Of a stretch of DNA of 36,767 nt, positions 21,001 to 27,603 are shown in pieces. A model generated the notes under the pieces. It was not told the origin of the DNA and did no database searches. It saw only the letters and a list, made by a program, of their open reading frames with translations. Where the stretch lies: assembly GCF_016744175.1 (NCBI RefSeq), contig NZ_JADGEV010000021.1, positions 22,625 through 59,391 of the forward strand, given 5' to 3'. A program made the translations under genes and the position numbers. This DNA comes from Neptunomonas sp. (GTDB taxonomy: Bacteria; Pseudomonadota; Gammaproteobacteria; Pseudomonadales; Balneatricaceae). Position 1 is the stretch's first letter. Each line of letters opens with the position of its first letter.

Positions 21001-21243
21001 GTATTCCAGCAGCAGAGCGTCGATCATGTGAATAGCACCATCATCCGCACGTACTTGTTCAATTAGCGTAGTCGCACCCAGAGTGATTTGTTGGCGTTCA
21101 TTCGCGTTTGGCATGGCTAATGGCAGTAGCTCTGTTAACCAGCTCGCTTCATCTACTGCATAGAGAGGAGAAATGAGCTCCCAAATTTGTGATAGTGGCT
21201 GATCTAGAAAACCAGGGTTTAAGATGTCGGTGGCTTTGAACAT
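18076..21243 (-). CDS. putA: bifunctional proline dehydrogenase / L-glutamate gamma-semialdehyde dehydrogenase, without DNA-binding and C-terminal domains
   Basis: PutA oxidises proline to P5C with FAD and then to glutamate with NAD+. The 1055-residue protein begins MFKATDILN. An arm/alpha region is followed by the proline dehydrogenase barrel (about 170-490) with LRLVKGAYWD and RRLLENGANSSF, whose Arg475-Arg476 match the substrate-binding arginine pair of E. coli. The aldehyde dehydrogenase domain (about 550-1035) has SPWNFPLAIF, FTGSTGTA, ETGGQNAM and catalytic Cys843 in SAGQRCSALR. There is no N-terminal ribbon-helix-helix domain, so it cannot repress its own operon as E. coli PutA does. 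The protein stops soon after the GGPHYLKRF flap, where longer PutAs continue into the C-terminal domain; that domain is the next gene. The start at 21243 is chosen for AGGGAG seven bases upstream; an extension to 21423 looks non-coding. Confidence 0.95.
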   Translation of the reverse strand: MFKATDILNPGFLDQPLSQIWELISPLYAVDEASWLTELLPLAMPNANERQQITLGATTLIEQVRADDGAIHMIDALLLEYSLDTHEGILLMCLAEALMRIPDAETADALIRDKLSVADWKAHLQNSDSLFVNASTWGLLLTGKVVSLDKDEDGEPSNVINRLVNKMSEPVIRKVMNQAMKIMGHQFVLGRSIKEALKRGRSDRDKGYTYSFDMLGEAALTSQDADKYFNDYKQAITAVGKDKYEGSAPIPTISIKLSALHPRYEASQKSRVLGEMSDKLLELIRHARSLNVGITIDAEEADRLELSLELFQQLYQHKHTRGWGELGLVIQAYSKRALPVLAWLAALAKSQGDRIPLRLVKGAYWDSEIKNCQQRGLSGYPVYTRKEATDTAYLACARFLLSENVRGHIYPQFASHNAHTVASVIAMAMHDEFEFQRLHGMGDSLYNTVLKTNNVAVRIYAPVGNHKDLLPYLVRRLLENGANSSFVHRLVDARCPISELVNHPADVLASRESLANPYIPLPVELFGDERKNSYGYNIEVDAEWNHFKALIQPFMKTTWQAGPIINGEVISIHTTEHKKVAPYDHNQSVGQVNFANASHVDLALEHAEKAYPAWRDTPVTVRAQALERLADLLEANYGEFMALCHREAGKTLQDGIDEVREAVDFCRYYAVQARLAMSETETLQNFDDSTLEISRQGRGVFVCISPWNFPLAIFLGPITAALAAGNTVIAKPAEQTSLIAFRAVQLMLEAGIPAGAIQLLTGEGATLGEPLTSDKRVAGVAFTGSTGTAQRINRSLAKRQAEPVPFIAETGGQNAMLIDSTCLPEQVVRDVVRSAFASAGQRCSALRVLFIQKDVADRIIPMLRGAMQESTVGNPEYHQTDIGPVIDKRAQAGLLQHIENMNKNASLIAQTPLPFDAEKGTFIAPSAFEISGIERLSEEQFGPILHVVRYKASELDSIIDSINDSGFGLTLGVHTRNETTANHIAQRVRAGNIYINRDQVGAVVGVQPFGGQGLSGTGPKAGGPHYLKRFTREVQSVKASSSQKTNTQSPLNDKA

Positions 21244-21250
21244 AAAAATG

Positions 21251-21256
21251 CTCCCT
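21251..21256 (-). promoter_or_regulatory. ribosome binding site that sets the putA start
   Basis: AGGGAG with a seven-base spacer to the ATG at 21243. It selects this start over upstream in-frame codons. Confidence 0.8.
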
Positions 21257-21340
21257 AAACATGTTGGGCGGGCTATAACTGCGCCATGGGTCACGAATAT
21301 CACGATGTACCCACTGTATGACCAAGTGGCGGCTTTCGTC

Positions 21341-21367
21341 TTGCAATAAGCTCGGGTTGTTTTGCAA
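21341..21367 (-). promoter_or_regulatory. paired TTGCAA boxes upstream of putA, possible activator site
   Basis: Two TTGCAA hexamers start 21 bases apart, two turns of the helix. That is the spacing of the paired half-sites used by many AraC-family activators. They lie about 100-120 bases before the putA start and 15 bases upstream of a possible -35 (TTGGTC, 21325-21320). No binding can be shown from sequence. Confidence 0.35.
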
Positions 21368-21475
21368 AAAACTCTGTTTTGTCTTCCCGTAAGTATTTCT
21401 TTGGGTGTTTTCTTTATAAACATGGAAGGCTATAGGGGAAAATTCCAGTTTTTAAGCGATCAATTGTCTGGAATT

Positions 21476-21484
21476 TGCTATGAT
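21476..21484 (+). promoter_or_regulatory. extended -10 promoter of purEK
   Basis: TGCTATGAT is an extended -10 element. The -35 region is poor, as is often the case with such promoters. Transcription would begin near 21491, giving a leader of about 60 bases. Confidence 0.4.
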
Positions 21485-21552
21485 CCGCTTTTGCGGCGTT
21501 ATTTGAGATAGCGCTTCTTTTTAGTACCATTAATTAGATCGGATCGAGTTAT

Positions 21553-22044
21553 ATGCAACCGAAAGTCGCCATTATCATGGGTTCTAAAAGTGATTGGGAT
21601 ACCATGAAATTAGCCACCGAGATTCTGGACGAGCTTCAGGTACCTCACCATGTCGAAGTTGTTTCAGCACACCGTACACCCGACAAGCTTTTTTCTTTCT
21701 CCTCTGGCGCTGTTGATGCCGGCTATCAGGTAATTATTGCGGGTGCTGGTGGCGCCGCACATTTACCTGGCATGATAGCTTCGAAAACGCGGTTGCCTGT
21801 TTTGGGTGTCCCTGTTCAAAGCAAAGCGTTAAATGGTATGGATAGTTTGCTATCAATTGTTCAGATGCCTAAAGGTATAGCTGTTGGTACGCTAGCAATT
21901 GGCGCAGCAGGTGCTTTTAATGCAGGCTTGATGGCCGCACAAATTATTGCGAATGCCGACGTTAAATTGGCACAGCGTTTGGACGCTTTTCGCAAGACGC
22001 AAACAGATACTATTTTAGAAAACCCTGATCCGCGAGAAGTCTAA
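21553..22044 (+). CDS. purE: N5-carboxyaminoimidazole ribonucleotide mutase
   Basis: PurE moves the carboxyl group of N5-CAIR to carbon 4 in purine synthesis. The 163-residue protein is a typical class I PurE: the nucleotide-binding loop [10 protein letters not shown], the active-site histidine in SAHRTPD (His40), and the glycine-rich [12 protein letters not shown] block are all present. Its stop overlaps the purK start by one base (TAATG), so the pair is translationally coupled. Together with PurK it replaces the direct carboxylation of AIR. Confidence 0.97.
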   Translation: MQPKVAIIMGSKSDWDTMKLATEILDELQVPHHVEVVSAHRTPDKLFSFSSGAVDAGYQVIIAGAGGAAHLPGMIASKTRLPVLGVPVQSKALNGMDSLLSIVQMPKGIAVGTLAIGAAGAFNAGLMAAQIIANADVKLAQRLDAFRKTQTDTILENPDPREV

Positions 22045-23111
22045 TGAGTAAAGTATGGGTATTGGGTGCAGGTCAGTTGGGCGCTATGATGCGCCACGCG
22101 GCGACGCCGTTGAACGTTGAGGTTGTGCCGGTTGACTTTAATCAGTCCCAGAGTGTTGAATTAGCAGACGATGATGTTGTTACTGCTGAAATAGAGCTGT
22201 GGCCTGAAACAAATGCTACTAATGTGCTTTCAAATCATCCTCATTTTATTAATCGCGAAGTGTTTCCGCGTTTAGCGGACCGTTTCACGCAGAAACAGCT
22301 ACTTGATGAGTTGCAAATTGCCACAGCTCCGTGGCAATTAGTTGATTCGGATACTCAAGCACAAGCACTTTATCAGTCACTAGGTGAAACTGTACTTCTG
22401 AAGCGTCGTACGGGCGGTTATGATGGCCGCGGTCAGTATTGGCTGAAACAATTAGAAGCCACTGACGTTCCTGAAGGTTGGCATCAAGAAGCAATCGCAG
22501 AGCAGAAAATACCGTTTGATGAAGAGGTATCTCTTGTCGGTGCTAGAGATAAAGAGGGTAATTTGTATTTTTACCCGCTAGCGCTGAATCTGCATGTTAA
22601 CGGCATTCTTATGGCGTCTATTGCTCCATTAGAGCGCTTGTCGGGAGTTCAGGCAGAAGCAGAAGAGATGTTGGGCAAGCTGCTAACTTCTCTTGAGTAT
22701 GTAGGTGTGATGGCGATGGAATGCTTTCGGGTGGGAGACCACTTGATGGTGAATGAGCTCGCTCCTCGTGTACATAACAGTGGGCATTGGACTCAATCCG
22801 GAACGAGTATTAGTCAGTTTGAATCACATATTCGGGCTGTCGCTGGTTTGCCGATGAGTAAAGCAGTGGTCAAAGGCCAATCTGTGATGATTAATTTAAT
22901 TGGTGTTGAGCGTAATAATGACTGGCTTGCTGTTGAAGGTGCTGAGTTATATTGGTACGGGAAAGAAGTTCGAGTAGGGCGCAAGGTAGGGCATATCAAC
23001 CTTACGTTAAATGACGCGCAACAACTTAGCTCATCTTTGGAGCAGCTGGCTTCAAGTTTTCCTGAGCCTTATCCTGAAGTGTTTAGTTGGGTCGCTGATA
23101 ACTTGAAATAA
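22044..23111 (+). CDS. purK: N5-carboxyaminoimidazole ribonucleotide synthase
   Basis: PurK is an ATP-grasp enzyme that joins bicarbonate to AIR to give N5-CAIR for PurE. The 355-residue protein has the N-terminal VWVLGAGQLGAMM motif, the ATP-grasp blocks KRRTGGYDGRGQ and EEVSLVGARD, and the metal and product site NELAPRVHNSGHWT. Length and motif order are normal. It starts on the last base of the purE stop codon and ends at a terminator. Confidence 0.97.
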   Translation: MSKVWVLGAGQLGAMMRHAATPLNVEVVPVDFNQSQSVELADDDVVTAEIELWPETNATNVLSNHPHFINREVFPRLADRFTQKQLLDELQIATAPWQLVDSDTQAQALYQSLGETVLLKRRTGGYDGRGQYWLKQLEATDVPEGWHQEAIAEQKIPFDEEVSLVGARDKEGNLYFYPLALNLHVNGILMASIAPLERLSGVQAEAEEMLGKLLTSLEYVGVMAMECFRVGDHLMVNELAPRVHNSGHWTQSGTSISQFESHIRAVAGLPMSKAVVKGQSVMINLIGVERNNDWLAVEGAELYWYGKEVRVGRKVGHINLTLNDAQQLSSSLEQLASSFPEPYPEVFSWVADNLK

Positions 23112-23156
23112 GCTAGTGACTTCATGCTTAGGTAAGGTTTGATTGGTAAAAACATT

Positions 23157-23186
23157 AACGCTATTGATTTTCAATGGCGTTTTTTA
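23157..23186 (+). terminator. terminator after purK
   Basis: AACGCTATTGA (23157-23167) pairs with TCAATGGCGTT (23171-23181) with one G-T wobble and is followed by T residues. Confidence 0.8.
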
Positions 23187-23238
23187 ATTAAGCGGTGAGT
23201 CCTTATATTTTGTGGGTTTTAGCCCGGTTGTTGTTTCA

Positions 23239-24000
23239 TCAGTATTCAATAATAGTTTTTTGGCAGCGTGCTGGCGTGATATTGAAATGATCACGAAATG
23301 CATGTGTAAATGCACTTTGACTACTAAAACCGCAATGCTCAGCTGTTTGTAATATGGTCCAACCGGCGGCCAGCTTCTCTTTTCCTCGCTCTAAACGTTT
23401 TCGTAATGCATATTGATGAGGTGTAATACCTGTTTTTTCTTTAAAACAGCTATGGAAGTGGCTTGGGCTTAAAAAGACACTTGCGGCGAGTTCGGCAATA
23501 GAGATTTTTCTATGCATATTTAATTGGATATAAAGATCGAGTGCTGCTAAATCAATGTGGGTGTGATGTCGTCGGGGCGTGGGTTCACTCATCAGGTTTT
23601 GCATAGAAAGTAGCAAGGTATTACCGCATGCTTGTAATAGAGGAGAGTTAGCTGGTGTTTGCTTTATTTCTTGGCAAATAGCTTGGAGCAATACTTGCCG
23701 TTGACTATCCAGTGAGAAGTATGAGGCTTTATCAAATAGACTAGATACTTGCGTTTGTAGTGTCGTAGAATTCAGTTGGGAGGTTTCGATATTGATAACA
23801 ACAATACGGTTTTCTCCCATGCCGCAAAAAGCATGTTCTGTTGCAGAGGGGACTAAGCAACCTTTTCCAAGACCAACATTTGCTCCTCGGCCTTGAATAT
23901 CAAACTCGGTATTACCTTCTAACCCAAAAACCAGCTGGTGGTACTTGTGGTCATGATTATTGGCTGTATCGGGTAGTGTCAGTAGCTCTGTTGTCGTCAC
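23239..24000 (-). CDS. AraC-family transcriptional regulator
   Basis: A 253-residue regulator. The N-terminal part (about 1-110) looks like a cupin effector domain, with a histidine-rich start (HDHKYHQLVFG). The C-terminal 100 residues are an AraC/XylS DNA-binding domain with two helix-turn-helix units: ISIAELAASVFLSPSHFHSCFKE, here split as ISIAELAASVF and LSPSHFHSCF, and LQTAEHCGFSSQSAFTHAF. The start is GTG. The target is unknown. Because the PutA here lacks its own DNA-binding domain, and P. aeruginosa controls putAP with the AraC-type activator PruR, this gene 2 kb away is a candidate proline regulator. It could instead act on hemE, which it diverges from, or on distant genes. Confidence 0.88.
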   Translation of the reverse strand: MTTTELLTLPDTANNHDHKYHQLVFGLEGNTEFDIQGRGANVGLGKGCLVPSATEHAFCGMGENRIVVINIETSQLNSTTLQTQVSSLFDKASYFSLDSQRQVLLQAICQEIKQTPANSPLLQACGNTLLLSMQNLMSEPTPRRHHTHIDLAALDLYIQLNMHRKISIAELAASVFLSPSHFHSCFKEKTGITPHQYALRKRLERGKEKLAAGWTILQTAEHCGFSSQSAFTHAFRDHFNITPARCQKTIIEY

Positions 24001-24102
24001 GATAGTACTTACCGTTGTTTGAACTTCGTTTATTATATTTATAATTAAGTAGGCGTGTTTTTATGAAAAGCCGTACTGATTGATAAGTGTACAGCAAATT
24101 TT

Positions 24103-24116
24103 CAATGGTTCCATTG
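24103..24116. promoter_or_regulatory. inverted repeat CAATGG-tt-CCATTG, possible operator
   Basis: A perfect 14-base inverted repeat lies in the 221-base divergent region between the AraC gene and hemE. It is a possible binding site for a dimeric regulator; the protein is not known. Confidence 0.3.
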
Positions 24117-24221
24117 GAATCAAATCGAGTTAGCGATAGCTTCTTTGATGTCGATCTTCTATTTAGAGCGCATTTTCTCTTAAAAATCGGTAGAATACGC
24201 CCCCATTGAAAGAAACTTTAG

Positions 24222-25301
24222 ATGGCTGAAATTGACATGGCTGAATTACAAAACGACCGTTTTTTACGTGCGCTAATGCGTGAACCTGTTGATGTTACAC
24301 CTGTTTGGATGATGCGGCAGGCGGGACGTTATTTACCAGAATATAAAGCAACACGTGCTCAGGCTGGAGACTTTCTCAGCTTGTGTAAGAACCGTGAACT
24401 TGCGTGTGAAGTGACACTTCAGCCGTTGGAACGCTTTGAGCTCGATGCTGCAATTCTATTCTCTGACATTCTTACCATCCCTGATGCTATGGACTTGGGG
24501 TTGTATTTTGAAGAGGGAGAAGGTCCGCGCTTCAAAAAGGTTGTTCGTACAGAGCAAGATGTTGATGCGTTAAAAGTACCGGATGCCGCTACAGATCTTG
24601 ATTATGTAATGAATGCTGTTACCGAAATTCGTTCAGAGTTGAAAGGTAGAGTACCCTTGATTGGTTTCTCTGGCAGTCCGTGGACATTAGCAACTTATAT
24701 GGTTGAGGGTGGTTCTTCAAAAGATTTCCGTCATATTAAAAAGATGATGTACGCTTCCCCAGAAGTATTGCATGAGCTGTTAGGTAAGCTTGCAGAGTCA
24801 GTAACGAACTATCTTAACGAGCAAATTCTGAGTGGTGCTCAGGCAGTGCAAATTTTTGATACCTGGGGCGGTGTTCTTAGCGGTGACATGTACAAGGCGT
24901 TTTCGTTAGATTATATGCGCAAAATCATATCTGGTTTAATTCGGGAGCATGATGGCCGCAAGGTGCCAGTCATTATGTTTACCAAAAATGGTGGCCAATG
25001 GTTAGAAGTGATGGCTGAAGCCGGTGCTGATGCGCTAGGTCTTGACTGGACTACGGATATTGATAATGCACGCCGTCGCGTAGGTGATAAAGTTTCTTTG
25101 CAAGGAAATATGGATCCTTCCGTTTTGTATGCACACCCTGAACGTATTCGTCAGGAAGTTGCGGATATCTTGCAGCGCTTTGGTACAGGTAATGGTCATG
25201 TGTTTAATCTAGGCCATGGGATACACCAGTTTGCTGACCCAGAGCATGCGAAAGTATTTGTTGATGCAGTTCATGAACTCAGCGCTAAATATCATGTCTG
25301 A
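24222..25301 (+). CDS. hemE: uroporphyrinogen decarboxylase
   Basis: HemE removes the four acetate carboxyl groups of uroporphyrinogen III to give coproporphyrinogen III in haem synthesis. The signature [15 protein letters not shown] near the N-terminus and [16 protein letters not shown] in the middle are intact. Two starts are possible. The ATG at 24222 has GAAAG upstream and gives 359 residues. The ATG at 24237 (MAELQNDRF) gives 354 residues and aligns with the start of E. coli HemE, but has a poor ribosome binding site. TAGAAT at 24191-24196 may be the -10 element. In Pseudomonas hemE follows gltD; here it is separated from it by about 17 kb. Confidence 0.96.
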   Translation: MAEIDMAELQNDRFLRALMREPVDVTPVWMMRQAGRYLPEYKATRAQAGDFLSLCKNRELACEVTLQPLERFELDAAILFSDILTIPDAMDLGLYFEEGEGPRFKKVVRTEQDVDALKVPDAATDLDYVMNAVTEIRSELKGRVPLIGFSGSPWTLATYMVEGGSSKDFRHIKKMMYASPEVLHELLGKLAESVTNYLNEQILSGAQAVQIFDTWGGVLSGDMYKAFSLDYMRKIISGLIREHDGRKVPVIMFTKNGGQWLEVMAEAGADALGLDWTTDIDNARRRVGDKVSLQGNMDPSVLYAHPERIRQEVADILQRFGTGNGHVFNLGHGIHQFADPEHAKVFVDAVHELSAKYHV

Positions 25302-25325
25302 GTTATATAACTGATATGCTTCAAT

Positions 25326-25353
25326 AAAAAGGGACTTAACTGTCCCTTTTTAT
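25326..25353 (+). terminator. terminator after hemE
   Basis: AAAAAGGGAC/GTCCCTTTTT with a six-base loop, a stem of ten base pairs ending in T residues. Confidence 0.88.
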
Positions 25354-25416
25354 TATTTTTCTTTTATAGATGGGGTTTTATACCTAAATCGTTAAACCTA
25401 ACTTTTACGGATTAAT

Positions 25417-26079
25417 ATGAAAAAACTACAGCATCTTTTTGATAGTAACCGTTCTTGGGCTGACAAAATTACAGAAGAGAATCCAGAGTTTTTTGCGACG
25501 CTAGCGAAGCAGCAAGCACCTGATTATCTATGGATTGGCTGTTCAGATAGTCGTGTTCCAGCTAATGAAATCGTTGGCATGTTACCTGGTGATATTTTTG
25601 TTCATCGAAATGTATCAAACCTTGTTATTCATACGGATATGAATTGTTTGTCCGTTATTCAATATGCCGTTACCGTACTTAAAGTGAAGCATATTATGGT
25701 GGTAGGACACTATGGTTGTGGTGGAGTACGTGCAGCTATTGAGACAAAGCCGCATGGTTTGATTGATAACTGGTTGCGTCATATCCGTGATATTGATACT
25801 AAACATCGCAGTTTGCTGTCGGCTTGGTCTGACCAGACTGAGTATTTAGAGCGCTTATGCGAGCTTAATGTAATTGAGCAGGCCTACAATGTATGTAACA
25901 CCACAATAACACAAGAAGCATGGGGGAGAGGGCAAGAGTTGTCCGTTCATGCTTGGGTATACGGATTAAATAACGGCTTAGTGAGAGACCTGAATTTTTG
26001 TATATCTGATAAGGACGCTATTGATGCGGGTTATCACGAAGCGATTGAGTCAATTGGTCAGCTTGCTTCAGAAAAATGA
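25417..26079 (+). CDS. can: beta-carbonic anhydrase
   Basis: A 220-residue zinc enzyme that interconverts CO2 and bicarbonate in the cytoplasm. It is close to E. coli Can throughout. The zinc ligands Cys42, Asp44, His98 and Cys101 are in place (CSDSR, GHYGCGG), with Arg46 making the usual salt bridge with Asp44. Trp39, Arg64 and Tyr182 correspond to the allosteric bicarbonate pocket of type II enzymes, so pH-dependent control by bicarbonate is likely. It stands alone behind the hemE terminator. It could supply bicarbonate to PurK and other carboxylases. Confidence 0.96.
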   Translation: MKKLQHLFDSNRSWADKITEENPEFFATLAKQQAPDYLWIGCSDSRVPANEIVGMLPGDIFVHRNVSNLVIHTDMNCLSVIQYAVTVLKVKHIMVVGHYGCGGVRAAIETKPHGLIDNWLRHIRDIDTKHRSLLSAWSDQTEYLERLCELNVIEQAYNVCNTTITQEAWGRGQELSVHAWVYGLNNGLVRDLNFCISDKDAIDAGYHEAIESIGQLASEK

Positions 26080-26099
26080 TTTTACTCTACTAGAAAATT

Positions 26100-26126
26100 C
26101 CCCCTGAAGTAACCTACTACAGGGGG
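26100..26126. repeat. inverted repeat between convergent can and metY
   Basis: CCCCCTG (26100-26106) and CAGGGGG (26120-26126) form a seven-base-pair stem with a 13-base loop. There is no clear T tract on either side, so it is only a weak terminator candidate. Confidence 0.5.
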
Positions 26127-26150
26127 GATGTCATAACAGGCCCTAAAGTT

Positions 26151-27425
26151 TTACTTAGTGCTAGCTAATGCTTGTTCAAGGTCAGCAAGCAGGTCATCTA
26201 TATGTTCAATACCAATAGATAAACGAATCATTTCTGGAGCAACACCTGCTGATTTGAGCTCTTCGTCATTTAGCTGACGGTGAGTGGTTTCGGCAGGAAT
26301 TGAAGCGAGTGATTTACAGTCGCCAATGTTAACCAAACGTACAAATACAGCCAAAGCATCATAGAATTTGCGGGTAGCTTCACGGCCACCAGTAACGCCA
26401 AAGCTCAAAATGCCGGAGGCTTGGCCGTTCATATATTTTTTCGCCAATGCATGATCTTTATGGCTTTCTAGGCCTGCATAGTTCACCCAGTCAACTTGAG
26501 CATGGCTCTCTAAGTATTCAGCAATAGTTTGAGTGTTAGCATTAACTCGTTCCATGCGAAGCGCTAACGTTTCTATTCCCTGCAGAATTAGGAAAGCATT
26601 CATAGGAGAGAGCGCTGCACCCATATTACGCAATGGAACAACACGACAACGACCGATAAATGCAGCAGGACCAAAGGCTTCAGTGTAAACCACACCGTGG
26701 TATGACGCATCTGGTTCGTTCAATAGAGGGAAGCGTGCTTTGTTATCAGCCCATGGGAAATTACCCGAATCAATGATAACGCCTGCTAAAGAGTTACCGT
26801 GCCCACCCATATATTTTGTGGCTGCATGTACAACAATATCAGCGCCTTGTTCAATAGGGCGCCACATCAGTGGACTTGCGACAGTGTTATCTACAATTAA
26901 AGGGACACCGTGTCGGTGTGCAATTTCTGCGAGTTTCTCAATATCTGCAATGCCACCTGAAGGGTTGCCGATAGATTCACAAAAAATACCTTTTGTTTGA
27001 TCATCTATATGCGCTTCAATTGCAGCAAAATCATCTTTGTTAGCAAAACGAACCTTGATGCCTTGGCGTGGTAAGGTGTGAGCAAATAAATTATATGTAC
27101 CGCCGTAGAGCTCGCTGGTCGACACGATGTTATCGCCAACCTCAGCTAATGTCTGGATGGTATAAGTAATAGCGGACATACCCGAAGCAACGGCTAATGC
27201 CGCGATGCCTCCTTCTAGTTCAGCTGCGCGTTTTTCAAGGACATCGGTGGTTGGGTTCATGATGCGTGTATAAATATTACCCGGCACTTTTAAGTCAAAC
27301 AGGTCTGCACCGTGCTGAGCATCATCAAACGCATATGAAGCTGTTTGGTAAATTGGGACAGCAACTGCTTTAGTCGTTGGGTCTGGCGTATAGCCGCCGT
27401 GAACGGCAATGGTTTCCAGTTTCAT
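26151..27425 (-). CDS. metY: O-acetylhomoserine sulfhydrylase
   Basis: A 424-residue PLP enzyme of the Cys/Met metabolism family. The start MKLETIAVHGGYTPD, the block IYTRIMNPTTDVLEKR, and the lysine that binds PLP in ATKYMGGHG point to the O-acetylhomoserine (MetY) branch; MetB/MetZ-type enzymes are shorter. It makes homocysteine from O-acetylhomoserine and sulfide, a direct route to methionine. The start at 27425 is set by AAGGAG six bases upstream; a 64-residue upstream extension would be hydrophobic and unlike the family. It diverges from radA over a 178-base gap. Confidence 0.93.
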   Translation of the reverse strand: MKLETIAVHGGYTPDPTTKAVAVPIYQTASYAFDDAQHGADLFDLKVPGNIYTRIMNPTTDVLEKRAAELEGGIAALAVASGMSAITYTIQTLAEVGDNIVSTSELYGGTYNLFAHTLPRQGIKVRFANKDDFAAIEAHIDDQTKGIFCESIGNPSGGIADIEKLAEIAHRHGVPLIVDNTVASPLMWRPIEQGADIVVHAATKYMGGHGNSLAGVIIDSGNFPWADNKARFPLLNEPDASYHGVVYTEAFGPAAFIGRCRVVPLRNMGAALSPMNAFLILQGIETLALRMERVNANTQTIAEYLESHAQVDWVNYAGLESHKDHALAKKYMNGQASGILSFGVTGGREATRKFYDALAVFVRLVNIGDCKSLASIPAETTHRQLNDEELKSAGVAPEMIRLSIGIEHIDDLLADLEQALASTK

Positions 27426-27431
27426 GTAGCG

Positions 27432-27437
27432 CTCCTT
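27432..27437 (-). promoter_or_regulatory. ribosome binding site that sets the metY start
   Basis: AAGGAG with a six-base spacer to the ATG at 27425. Confidence 0.85.
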
Positions 27438-27603
27438 GGATATTTTTATTAAGGGCTTGTTATCGCTTGTAAGATAATACGATAAAAATAGTAGATCGAT
27501 TGTAAAGGTTATCCCCGACAAATTAAAAGCGAAACAGACTAATGCTTTATGAGAAGTATGTCGGTTGGGTAGAATGTATCTCATATAGCAAAGGGAGAAA
27601 ATC

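Larger units (their letters stand above)
21244..21552. other. 309-base divergent control region between putA and purE
   Basis: It holds the putA ribosome binding site, two TTGCAA boxes exactly 21 bases apart (21341-21346 and 21362-21367), a weak putA -35 match, and an extended -10 for purE (21476-21484). No coding region is seen. Confidence 0.6.

Noticed and set aside
21244-21423. 60-residue N-terminal extension of PutA
   Set aside because: It does not resemble a ribbon-helix-helix domain or any PutA start. A good ribosome binding site precedes the ATG at 21243.
26100-26126. CCCCCTG/CAGGGGG repeat as a full terminator for can or metY
   Set aside because: There is no T tract on either side and the loop is 13 bases, so it is listed only as an inverted repeat.
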